From: Sapria himalayana
Taxonomy: Eukaryota > Streptophyta > Magnoliopsida > Malpighiales > Rafflesiaceae
Length of the DNA stretch: 64,000 nt
Assembly: GCA_029783825.1 (NCBI GenBank)
Contig: JAREIK010008119.1
Coordinates: forward strand, 19,147-83,146
Direction: 5' to 3'
Part shown: positions 11,509 to 23,115 of the stretch, piece by piece
Position numbering within the stretch: the stretch's first letter is position 1
How the letters are laid out: each line of letters starts with the position of its first letter
The notes under the pieces: model-generated
Database searches by the model: none
Seen by the model: only the letters and a program-made list of their open reading frames with translations
Told to the model about the DNA's origin: nothing
Made by a program: the position numbers and the translations under genes

Positions 11509-14500
11509 TGTCTCTATGAAGAACGAACATCTGCACATATTCGCAGTTTAGTATGGCTGCACGCACGGGTCTCCTCTCCGACTGCTAGTACCTGTTGGTA
11601 TTGTACCTTCCGTAGGCAGAAGAGAGAAGTTAGTAAGCGAGCTATCCCTATCCATTACGCTTTGTTAGTTCGTGATATCACCCTATCCACTGCACTGCCG
11701 TGTTCCATCCACAGAGCAAAAAATAACTACCAATTTCGTGAAGAGCATGGATAATACACTCGAGGGTCAAAACTTTTGTGCACCACCCTATCCTATAGAA
11801 TGAATAAAAAGTTTACTATTGATGACCGAGCCAGTCTGATTCTTGATGACTCCGCTAACCGAGCCTTCCATTGTATGCTTGGTGCTAAAAGTTGCATAAG
11901 GAACAAAGGTGTCAGTTTCTCTTTTCTCGGATGATGCTAAGAAACTCCAGTGCAGTGGCATCTGCTTCTTCGTTTTCTTTCATTTAAGCTTACTTTATCT
12001 TCTTTTTTGTTTTGTTTATCCTGAAGCCTGTGTTTCTTCGGCTTTATTAACATCAACTCATGCCTCTCTTGTTGAATTGGTTTGGAAAGTCCCTACTCTG
12101 CCCCGGACGATTCGACATCTCTTTTTTCCTACGATTAAGCAGCATTTGATTCAACAGATGAAAGAGCAGATTAGGTAGCATTATATGCCCATGAATGGAC
12201 GTCTTTGCTCTCTGGAATAGCCCTAGTAGTGGGGTCGATTGCCTAGTAGCACTAGCAGAAGGCCCAACATCGCTTTTGAGCATATTGGCAAACATTGTCT
12301 TGTACATCACAATCTAACCAACCGTGCTTTAGACACCGGATCCAGCGGAGAATGAGAAAAGAAAGGAATACGTTTAGTAAAGCTCCTTTTTCACTTAACT
12401 AGTAGAAATTCTCTAGGCTCTAGGTTTCCAGCAAGACCGAGTGTGGCCATCACATCAACCAACCTAACTTCTCGCCAAGCAGCTTAGAAGTACAACTCAT
12501 TTGCACCCTGTAACTTAACAAAGTGTGGATGAACTGCCGACCGAAGAAGCGACTTGTGAGGGAGGCTATGAGAGAGAGAGGGTTGGTCGTAGATCACTCT
12601 TTCTCTACATTGTACTTGCTAGAGATTCTAGACGAGAGAGATAGGGATGGATAAGAAAGTTCTCATAGTGTGGAACGGGAGCTGAAGGCTGACCCAGCTA
12701 ACTATACAATCTTATGAAAGAAAGCTCACTTCACTATTCTATTGTATTTAAGTGTAGTATTCTACGAAGCTCGACTGAGGTCATTGAAAAAGAGAGAATT
12801 GCGAATAGTTTTGATCGGAGTTGGGTAAGCTCGTTCGGTGGTTGGGAATCGTGGGAGCAGCATAAGGGGGAGGAGGGGTGGCTGTTATCCATAGCTAAAC
12901 ATCAATGGGCTCCAATTCCAGACCGAATATACCAAACCAAAAGAAAGTACAAGTCTTTGTCTTTGTCTTTATATGGGTCCAGCGGATCCGTTCCATATAG
13001 ATGTAGCAATCACCACTTCATGATGGATTTCTAAGCGGAGCAAAAGATCAAGCAGATCTAATCTCTCATAGGCACAAACCTTTATGGTAAATCCTGCTGT
13101 AGGTGTACATGAGTGAACCTTGGCCGGATATGCTGGCATTGCACTGACTTTCAGAAGGAAAGGAAGAGAGGTCTCATGGGAAAAATTCTTGAAGATACAA
13201 GACATTCGTTGCTGATCTAAAAGATATTGTGGTTGAGTCAATTCCCTGGTGAGAAGTTTACTAAATACAGTTCTTGTTTGCTGCTAGCTAGACGAAGTTT
13301 TGGGATGAATATACTCGAAAAAGGATACAAACGAACAAAGAAGATTTGTGCCTGTGGTGAGGGAGGGAGGGCTCAGACCCAACCAATTGAATGCGCAATC
13401 TCTGTTCCTTCTCGACGGTCCCTTCAACCCAACAAACAATGTTTGTATACCCGAGACTGATATTGGAGAGGGATGGCGATCGAAAGACCAACCTGACGAT
13501 TGAACGGATTAGGGGAGGGGGAATGAATTGATTCTATTCCTTCTACCTGGCCATTTGAATTCCTCGACCATTTCTGTTCCAAGTCGGCCCACTCCTGAAC
13601 CAACCTTTCTTGGCGGCTTGCCTCATGATTTCGATATTCTTTTCTGCTTGACTATCCCCATCAGTGATCCCACCTATGGCTAGACACCCGCCGAATTCCT
13701 GTTCTTGACTAACAAATCGAATCTATTCATTGGTATTGGTTGGTAGGGCATGACTTCTTCTCGTTCCATCAGCTGAAAGTAGTCGATCGGAAAATGGCAT
13801 AAAAAGCCGGATTCCGTGAAGTTAGCATTCCCAAAACCGTGCAATCAGTCGTCGAGAATACCCTACTTCTAAGTGGTTAGAGAAGCGGTTTCGGATCAGT
13901 GAACGCCTCCCACCCATGGCGAAGGGGTTGTTCAATAGCAAAAAAGAGTTGGAGGCACCTTCACAATCATTCCAGCGAGCATCGAAAAGGAGGATTTGGT
14001 GGAATCGTGCATCTAGAAGTGGTTCTCAGTCGTAGAACGGGATGCTATGTGTGTCGCAAGGCGAGTCGAAGAGAAGAATGTTGCATTGGGGTTCACTCAC
14101 TAGTTTTCGAAAGGCTAGACATGCCCATCCTTACTCGTCAAGAGCTGAGCGAGAGCGACTACATTTAAGCAACCGAAATGTCATACGGTGAGGAGCGAGT
14201 ACAACTAGGGCTAGCCTAGTGAGCTAGATTCAATCCAACCCGGTGCTTGTGCCTTTGTTTCAGGCGATTAGACTATCTTCTTTCTTTCGAAATGGAATGA
14301 GAAGGATGACTGCCAGAAGAGAGGTTTTTCCTCAACCGATCGTACCCAAGAGGGGTAGTGGCCTAGAGTGATTAGGTTCGAGTAACCCGATGGGGAGGGT
14401 GGAACCAACTGCCGTTGAGAGGAGAACATCAGACTTCGTTGCTGTGTGTACCTCTTATTCTCGAGTTAGTGAACTTCATAGCTTTTTTGTAGTGAGCTCC

Positions 14501-16828
14501 CTTTCTTTCCCTTCGACTCTCCTGCAAGGGCTCTTCTACTTCTTTTTGCTCTCTCGGTAAGGCTCAACTTCCTTTTTGGCGCTATGCTATATAGTACGCG
14601 TGTGTGTGCGCCATACAAACTATAGGTTTTGCCCCAGTGTTTTCCCTCAAATGACCTATCCTGTCGTGACGATCCTTGGTTGAATGAAAAGACACGACTC
14701 TATAATCATGGAACCCTCGATTGCCACGTGGCCTCCGATGGTCTACGTGGACAGTAGTTCCTAGAACTTCCATCAGGTTGAAGTAACCGTACTAAGTTAA
14801 CTGTAAACCTCGCCTAGATTTCTACCAACGTTTGCTTATCCCGCAAGATAGGTCAGCCAAAAAGCCGTATCGCCCTATCGCCGTAAGTTGCGCTCACATT
14901 TCAAGGGGGATTCAGGATCAGACTTCGGAGCTTGTGCTCTACTAATGGAAGTAACCATACTTATAGGTTTTCCAGGAGGAAGAGACCAGGTCCTACCTAT
15001 ACCTTGAGAGTGGGCAACAAGATGGCCTACTAGGTCCTACCCAAACCATGATTCGAATTTGAAATAGAGAAGGTCGGTTTATCTAATGTGGAATCGGCCT
15101 TCAATCCAGAACTTTTCTAGTTGAGTTGACTACATTCCCACCCTTCTGTAGTCATCATTGATGAATTAGCATCAACGGGGTTTATTCAGTTTACGACTCG
15201 CATCCGCTCGTGATGGACTCGGGTCGAGGAACTCACTCAAAAGACTGACTTCGAATTCGTTTCTAAGGCCACTTTAAAAAGAAGAGATTTTGCCTGATCA
15301 TTAGTAAAATCAAAGGGAAGTATAGGACTCTTGATTCGAAGTTACAATCATACCATAAGTATCTAGAATCCGTGGTATCCCCATTTGAAGATGTTGAGTT
15401 CCACTACCTACCATGAGATCAAAACTATTTTTAAGATGCTTTAGCTACTATAGCCTCTATGGTGGATATGTCGTCGGATGCCCTTGCCTTGATAGTGCAA
15501 AAGAGAGAAAGACAACTTGATCTTTTTATGGATCTAATGGTAGAATAAGGTTTTCTGTGGTACTCAAACATAAGAGCAATCAACAATACCTGACGAATAC
15601 TACACCCATAGATAGGGTAGCACTAAAAAGATAGCTGCTCGAGGGAAGTTTGATTTGGATTTTGTTTGATAAGAGGCACCACAGTGGAATCTACCTGAAG
15701 TGTGTAGATAAAAAGGCTTCTGACGGAAATCCATAGTGGGGGGCCGAGATGAAGGGCCATGGATGAAGAATGTGCTCAGTTTGTTAGGAGGTATTACAAG
15801 TGTCAAGTCAAGTTCATGCCAATCCTATACAAAGTTGTCTTCATAAAGAGGATACATATAAATCTATATTTGCTATTATAGCACATCTAAAACGTTTTGA
15901 ATGCTAAACCTTTAATAAGGTTTGAAATTGAAATGAGTTTCATGTCAGTAGGCACACTTCAGCTACAGTTGTTGATGGAAACAAGGTTTACATTGAGCAA
16001 ATCGGAATAGCATGGAATTCCTTCATCATCATTTAGGCTTTTCTTGGTTTGTATTGATGACATTCTTTCTTAAATACACAAAGTCACTTAACTTCAAGTA
16101 ACTTCTATGAGAGCCGAATCCCTTTAATTCGATTCATTAGGTGGGAATAGTCCCGACTTTACTGAAAGCATAGACTAAATTAGGAATATCCCAGGTATTC
16201 TTGCAAACAGCGTATTAAAATGAAAGGAAGATGCCCCATCGATAGTAATCTGTATGGAAGGAAGAGAGAGAGCCTTGGATTGCTTTGGATGCTCTAATAG
16301 TCTCCGATGGGAGAATAAAATAGTGAAGGGAACCTGTGTAGTTTTAGACAAGGGAGAAAGCATAGAGGCTCTGCCTGATCTGATCCCCGGATGGAAACAC
16401 TTCTTACCCCATGGAAATAAGAGGAGAACCTGAATCTAGCGAGGGTGTCCTCGTAAAGTCATGAAGTTCTGTATCCGTATTATAATACCGAGTGCCAGAA
16501 GGCAGATGAGCTAATCGTAGCCCTCGTCTCGTAAGGCCAAGAGTTCTGCCATTCCTCCTCTTTATGACTCGCAACTCGAAGTCTAAGGCAAAGAACTTGT
16601 CTATATTAAAGAGGGTATTCCAGGCCAAGCACCTTTCCTCATTTAAAAGCACAATCACAACTGTCGAAGCGAGTGCTCTACTATCTCCGCTCCGATAAGA
16701 TGGATGGGCTTCATCCAATAGCAAAAACAAATAAGATGATATAGAAGAAATGATGAATGCTTAGCGCGCCCCTACTTTTAGAGTCAGGCTAAGGAATTTT
16801 GAATCGCTTAGTATGCTAGTACTAAGGA

Positions 16829-16840
16829 GGGGGGGGGGGG
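16829..16840 (+). repeat. Poly-G run in island
   Basis: Twelve consecutive G bases follow CTAAGGA. It is one of five G/C homopolymers of 9 or more in the window. Such runs are prone to slippage and sequencing error. Confidence 0.8.
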
Positions 16841-18040
16841 ATATTCATTTAATCAGTAGTTAAGAAAGGAAAGGAAATTTAGTATCTGGAAAGTTAGAGT
16901 GACACTCCCTGGATAAGGCCACTAGTCCAGAAAGAAAGATGCTAGATTGTAGTACACCTTTTATACCAAAGTACCTGTAGGAGAAGCTAAAGGCAAAGTA
17001 GCCAATACCGAACTTCTCTTGATTCTTGTGATTCTGAAACACTATCTCCTCACTCAAAAGGAAGTACCCCACGGTGCGGTAATGAGCAACCCTAGACTTG
17101 CAAAAAGAGATGGTACATCTATTTTGACTCTGTCTTCCTTAGCAAACGAAGCATTCAAGCCCTCAACTGAGGAACTACTTTTCCCTTAATCAATAGCAGG
17201 AGCATAGTCCTAGGCCAACAACCGATCTTGAGGCATGGAAAGCGAGCCAAGCAACCCTTAGACAAGCAAGCACTAGTACTTGATATCTCAACAACCCAAA
17301 TGTTGTTGACTATGAAGTCTGTGCCCAGAGAAAGGTAGTTAGCTAGTTTACGTAGTTGGGATGGCACTCTAAAGAAGAGAAAGTTACTAGCTCGAAAAAG
17401 GGATTAGTAGAGCCTGCATTAAAAGATAGGCTAACTGATTAGTAGTAAGGAGTCAAGATACATATTTTATATTTCATTTGTGAGTGTGCTAACACAAGAA
17501 GGGAAAGAAAAGGGTACACAGACTAGAGGATAAGCATCTTAATCTGATTCTTAAAAGTGTGATTCTTTCCTCGATTGAGGGAAGACTGCGGATGAGAATG
17601 TCTTCTTTTACAGTCGAATCTTCTCGCAGTCCATGCATGATCAGGCCTTGCAAGATGATCTTTCTTTCTATTGATAGAGCTAGGGTTCTATTACATGGCA
17701 GGATGAAGGACCAAAGACGACTTAGCCAATCGAGGCTTAAAATGATAATTGATTCACTGTGAATTCAGGGTTTTCTGACAACCGGCTTAAAAGCTTTCGA
17801 GGGGCGTTAGCTGTCGGGTCCTCTTGCAGGGCTTTCTGGATATTCCGCTAGGAGATTGTGCAATAAGGTGGATTTAAGGACTTGTCTTTTCGACTAAGAG
17901 TGCTAACTCTGAATACTTATATAGTAAATATACTGACTGCTACGCATAGCTTTTACTCATCTTGTCCTACTATGTAAATAGAGTGCCTTACTCTAGGACT
18001 AATAATAGACTTTCAATATACCTCTTAAGAGAATTAGGAT

Positions 18041-18057
18041 CGGCGGGGCACCCGCCG
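18041..18057. other. Second perfect GC-rich hairpin (7-bp stem, 3-base loop)
   Basis: CGGCGGG, GCA, CCCGCCG forms a perfect 7-bp stem with a 3-base loop in otherwise AT-leaning surroundings. Its geometry equals that of 11138-11154, but the stem sequence is different. Confidence 0.6.
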
Positions 18058-20290
18058 TAACATCAAGATTTTACAATTGATTCTATTGATTAGATTTTCA
18101 AAGAGGATTTGATCACTGGTTAACCAAGAAAAAAAAGACAGGGAAGTATATATTCTAATACAGTCTTAGTAAGCTTTCACAGGCTTTGAAGGATATATTG
18201 AATTCTCAAGGGACAATCAGATTCAAAGCATACATTCGAGGAAGAAGAGAAAGAAATTGACTAGGTAAGAAAGATAGCTCCATATGCCAACTATGCCTGA
18301 TCGGATCACAAGAGTCATCGTATATAATGTCGATACCTCATCATCAGATTCACCCACACGTAAAAGGTTTCTCCTTTTTAGGATGGCTTCGGTCAGTTTA
18401 CTTTGTGTTAAGTGTACCAAATCTCTCTGATTGTAGTCCTGGATCGAAAAGCTCTGCCCATAGTGACTTAGGCCGGTCCCTGGAGGCTAAGATCGACTGC
18501 TTCAGAGAACCAGACCCGGTACGCCAAGTCGGTTGCCTTTTATTCAACTTTGGGATAATGGGCAGATTGCATTTTGACTATTTCCGCGGACTTGATTTCT
18601 TTATTGAAGTCAGGATAGCCTGTCCTCGCAAATGCATGGCTTGTTCCTTTGCGGTACCCCTTTCTATCCCGTTCATCTTCTTACCATCTTTCTTGGGTGG
18701 AAAGAATTGCATGCAATTCTTTCTGGGTTGGAAAAGCAGCTTTTAGCTCATTCCCTTTGTTCACTCTCTTCCATCTCTATGCTGACATGAAATTATGGAG
18801 TTCCATTTCATTAGAACTTGAGAAAGCACGTCACCCTACCTCGTACTATGTTCTCGCCTCCTGAGAATCTCTTTTTTTTACTGGTTTCGCTCATTTCTGC
18901 TCCGCCCCTAGTCCCGAAGAGAAGTGGCGTACACTCCAGTAATTCATGCCACTTTCACTTTCCTTTCAGGCCTTTCTCTTAAACTCCTACCTATTGTGCC
19001 TTAACTATCACTACAGATATGCTTCAGATAGGTTTCTTTTATTTCCTATTCTCAAATCCGCAAGAATGTTCTTCTTACTAAAGAGCTGGAGTTATAACGG
19101 AGGGTTGGTTATCGACTCTACACTACGGGTTAGGTTAGTTTCTTCCTTGGTGTAAAAAGCAGAAGTCATTAGTGGACTCCCTACCTACCTTGATTTACGG
19201 CTAGAGCTACCCTTACTTGCCTTACTTTTACAATCCTGGGGTTAAAGAAACCTTTCCCTACATAAGACATGACGGCACCTGCCCTGACGGCTTCACCCCA
19301 TTCACCCCGGGCAGCAGGTAACGAGACTGAACCTGGCTTCCAGGATCTGTAGTTTGTAGTTCTCCAAACTTGAAAAGTAACTAACGGCTGTGAAAGGCCC
19401 AACTTTCCTTTTTTAGGATAAATTTGCCTATGACTTGATGTCAAATGAAAAAGTACTTTAAGATAGGCATGAATCCCTAATAGGCACTTTGAGTCTAACA
19501 TTCTTCTTTTTTTCTCATTCGACCAGGTAGGAGCGGAGAGACACTCGACTAAGAGGAGAGGTGGTTCGGAGACAAAAACCCGTCAGGTTGAGGGGCGGAT
19601 CCATAGTAAGCTGCGTATAGGCTCATTCTAGTTCTTTTAATTTGCTCGGTACGACTTCAAGTCTCGGGAGTAACAACTTCGTTGCCGTACCCATTCCCGC
19701 CACCCTTTACCCTTTTGTAAAAACGAGTTGGCTCGAGGAGATGGTTCAACTTCCCCTCTATCCTTGGCTTCTAAAAGCTACATTTTACAGGACACACCCC
19801 TCTACCCTCGAGGATTGGAATATATAAAATAAAGAGTAAAAGGCATACCAAAGATTTTGAGAAAGTAGATAGGGAAATAGGATTCAATGTCCCCTATGTT
19901 AAAGAAATGTTTGGAAAGGGTCTGCTTGTCTGCTTGCTCTGGTAGCTGGTCCCTAGCTGCTGGTAGAGGGAGAGTGGAGGAGAAATTTTGAATCTTGCTT
20001 ATTGACTTCATTTCCGGGGTATGGATGGCTACCAAAACTTGACTCGGCAGTAGAAGAACTCGCTCCAATGCAGCATTCGAGAGAAGTGGGCACATGGTCT
20101 CGTTGAATATGCGAGTTGTAATGACCAGAGATTGGCCGTTAAGCTGCCATGACCATAGGTAGGAAGTGCCAAATGAGAACTTTGTGAAAAAAAAAAATAG
20201 CTATTGTAGGAAGTGGGCTCTTTGCTCCTTCCCAGATAAGACTAGCTTCGTAGTTCCGTGGATTCGAACGAAGTAGTTCCAACGAACCGG

Positions 20291-20366
20291 GTAAGGTATG
20301 AAGTAGCATTAGCTCAGAATCAATATCTGAATCCCCCTACGAAGCAGAGTAATCCGCATCCGATTG
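20291..20366 (-). repeat. Right arm of ~77-bp inverted repeat of the island
   Basis: This is the reverse complement of 10347-10423 at about 94% identity. It ends about 60 bases before the satellite resumes. The sequence outside the two arms does not match, so the arms are near but not exactly at the island edges. Confidence 0.9.
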
Positions 20367-20428
20367 CTTCATATGAATCATACAAGTAGTTGAGGCACAC
20401 CAAGCGGGAATATCAAAGGGAATAATAA

Positions 20429-21719
20429 TAAGAAGAAAAAGATGAATTACAAGAATAACATGAAAAAGAAGTATATGAAGAATTAGAACAATAAGAAGGA
20501 TAAGAAAAATAAAAAGAATAAGAAGAATAAGACGAATAAAAAGATAAAAAAGATAAGAAGAATAAAAAGAATAAGAAGAATATTAAAAATATGAAGATTA
20601 TCAAAAATGAAGAAGAATTGGAAGTAAAAAGAATTAGAATAATAAAAATAATAAGAAGATTAATAGAATAAAAAGAATAAGAAGAATAAGAAAATAAGAT
20701 AATAGATCAATAAGATTAATAAGATTAATAAGATGAAAAAATTGAAGAATAAAAAAAATAAAAAGATTAATAAGACTAAAAATAATAAGAAGAATAAGAA
20801 CAAAAAAAGAATAAGAAAAATAAGAAGAAAAGTAAGAATAGGTATAATAAGAAAATAAAAAAATAAAAAGAATAAGAAAATAAAAATAATATGAATAAAA
20901 AGATGAATAAAAAAAGAAGAATAAAAAAAAGAATATGATGACTAAAAATAATAATTAAAATTAGAATAATTATAAAAATAAGATAATAAGAAGAATAAGA
21001 AGATAAATAATAATAAGAATAATAAGAATAATAAGAAGAATAATAAATAAGAAGAATAAGAAGAATAGGAAGAATAAGATGAATAGAAGAATAAGAATAT
21101 TAAGAAGAATAAGAAGAATAATAATAAAAAAGAATAAGAAGATTAAGAAGAATAAAAATAATAAGATGTATAACAAGAATAACATGAAAAAATAATAATA
21201 AGAAAATAAGAATAAGAAGTATAAAAAGAATAAGAAGAATAATAAAAATAAGAAGAATAAAAATAATAAGAAAATAATAAAAAAGAAGAATAAGAATAAA
21301 ATAAGCATAAGAAACAAAATAAAAAAGAAGAATAAGAAGAATACGAATAATTAAAAGAATAAAAGAATAGAAGAATAAAAGAATAAGAAGAATAAGAGAA
21401 TAAGAACATAAAAAAATAAGAAGAATAAGACGAATAATAGAATAGGAAGAATAAAAAGAATAAGAAAGATAAGAATAATAAGAAAAAAATAAGAATTATA
21501 AGAAGAATAAGTAGAATAAATAGAATAGAAGATTAAGTAAAATAAAAAGAATTAGAAGATATAATAATAATAATAAAAAAATAACATGAATAACAAGAAT
21601 AACACAAAAAGAAGAATGAAGAATAAGAAGAATAAGAAGAATAAGTTTAATAAGAAATTAATCGAATAAGAAGAGCAAAAGAAGAAGAAGAATAATAATA
21701 ATAATAATAACAAAGAACA
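20429..21719 (+). repeat. AG-rich satellite block 3, right of the island
   Basis: The same degenerate (GAATAAGAA)n array in the same orientation as block 2, so the island appears inserted into one array. The irregular landmark around AAGAATAACATGAAAAA recurs near 20455, 21180 and 21590. The end is taken where the 5' UTR of LINE B begins, after a run of AATAATAAT. Confidence 0.92.
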
Positions 21720-21779
21720 ATGTCAGTGAACTAATTGATCTTTCTATACTCTATGTTCTATATAGAAAATTTAGAATTT

Positions 21780-21792
21780 TAGAGAGAGAAAT
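21780..21792 (+). promoter_or_regulatory. Single TAGAGAGAGAAAT motif in 5' UTR of LINE B
   Basis: One copy of the GA motif that is doubled in A, C2 and D lies about 60 bases inside the element. The second copy expected about 21 bases away is not recognisable. A promoter role is inferred. Confidence 0.35.
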
Positions 21793-21909
21793 CTTGGATA
21801 TGTGGGAGGAATGGTTAAATTTTAGTTGAAAATGAAGGTAATTGATTATTTTGCTTTTAAGAAATAAGATTCTAACACATAAATTAGCCCCCCCCCAATA
21901 AATACTCAT

Positions 21910-23115
21910 CGAAAAAAAATTGGGATCCCACAATATTTTTTCCTCGAAGAGTTCATAAAGCTATCTGATCTTAACAAATTTAATCTCATTTGGAAATTCC
22001 CTCATGTGTTACCATGTATTGAAGATATATGATAGTTTTTCCTTGTTAAAGCTCAATTGTTTGATTAAATTAGGAGCTATTGATAACAAGCATGTACTGG
22101 TACAGCTCTTCACAAAGAAGATTTTCTGTGTTTCTGGATGAAACAAAACTGTAATATTTTGGTATATCCTATGCCGATATTTAAATGGACTGCAAATTTT
22201 AATATCAATGAAGGCAACCCCCTTATGTTGGTATGGTTTCTTCTACCTCTTCTCCCCATTCATGTATTCAACAAAGCTTATCTCTTCTTCATATCTAATC
22301 TCATCGCAAAACCAGTATTAATGGATGGAGCCATGGCCAATCTTGATGGCTTAGTGTAGCCAGTGTTTGTATTAAAATCAACCTTTAATATCATATCCCC
22401 CAAATGATATGGCTTGGTCAGAATTCAGAAGTAGGCTTCTAGCAACCTATAATTCCTGAAATGCTTCTTAGATATTGTGAAACATGTAAGAAAATAGGAT
22501 ACAAAATGGAAAAATGTATAAAACTAAGAAATTTAAATAAGAATAGAAGAGGAAGGTTTGTGTCAAAAGGAGGAAAAATGGTTAACCATGAGGTAATTAA
22601 TAAGGAAGACATGCTAAAGAATGATTCTGAATCTCCTAATCTTAGGTCTTCTATCATAGAAATAAACAAGGACCCTGTACAACCTCCTATACAAAATATT
22701 AATTTATTAGAAATAGCAAGAATAAAAACAATGATGCAAAAAATTGAAGAACTAGTGATTAGAAGTAGAAAACCACAAACAAAATAGTCAGACTGGTTCC
22801 TGCTTTAGAAATGGGCTCACATTCTGATTCCATTAAAACCTTTAATAATATTCAAACTAAAATAGAAACTAAAAAGCAGAACTGCTCTAAAAATGATATA
22901 GATGTTGAAAAGAGTAGAATGGAAATACATAATAGAGAAAGGGCTATAGAAGACTTAAAAATTATAAGTTTACAAATAGATAAAATGCTTAAGTGTAAAT
23001 AACTACAAGAACCGAACCTCTCAAAAAGACTAGAAACACAAAAAAAACATTTAAAAATGACTTATGATTCAAAGTGTAAGACAAGGGCTCAATTAAAATC
23101 CAAGATAATGCATAG
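21910..23115 (+). pseudogene. LINE B ORF1 (DUF4283 / CCHC protein), broken
   Basis: The first third is too mutated to give a start codon. The DUF4283 part is seen at 22138-22359 (YPMPIFKWTANFN, LVWFLLPLLPIHVFNKAYL, KPVLMDGAMA). The zinc knuckle follows in another frame near 22470 (YCETCKKIGYKMEKC); the expected His of the CCHC pattern is Tyr. The charged C-terminal region continues in pieces (22461-22787, 22811-23002) to TYDSKCKTRAQ, the conserved end of ORF1. A 1-base loss puts that end in frame with ORF2, yet the 8-base ATGCATAG overlap sequence is kept at 23108-23115. Confidence 0.75.

Larger units (their letters stand above)
10331..20428. other. Mitochondrial-like DNA island (probable NUMT), no intact gene
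   Basis: About 10.1 kb of complex DNA, by eye near 43-45% GC, sits inside AT-rich satellite. It shares no LINE sequence. I see no reading frame longer than about 140 codons (the longest, 18327-18746, is unrecognised), no rRNA and no convincing tRNA. Base composition, lack of genes, mixed short repeats, perfect GC-rich hairpins and a short match to mitochondrial atp9 fit plant mitochondrial intergenic DNA moved to the nucleus. Alternatives are a large non-autonomous DNA transposon, given the inverted repeats near its ends, or another captured fragment. I could not assign any sub-stretch to a full mitochondrial gene, so the origin is an inference. Confidence 0.55.

Noticed and set aside
14360..14390. 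AGGTTCGAGTAACCC, resembling a tRNA T-arm
   Set aside because: No acceptor stem, D-arm or anticodon arm could be folded around it.
16017..16072. LVCIDDIL in the island, like the Gypsy reverse transcriptase active site (VVFIDDIL)
   Set aside because: Only eight residues, followed by a stop, with no other polymerase motif upstream or downstream. Chance cannot be excluded, although retroelement scraps do occur in plant mitochondrial DNA.
18327..18746. 139-codon frame, the longest in the island
   Set aside because: No recognisable motif; overlaps another frame of similar length on the same strand; such lengths are expected by chance in 10 kb.
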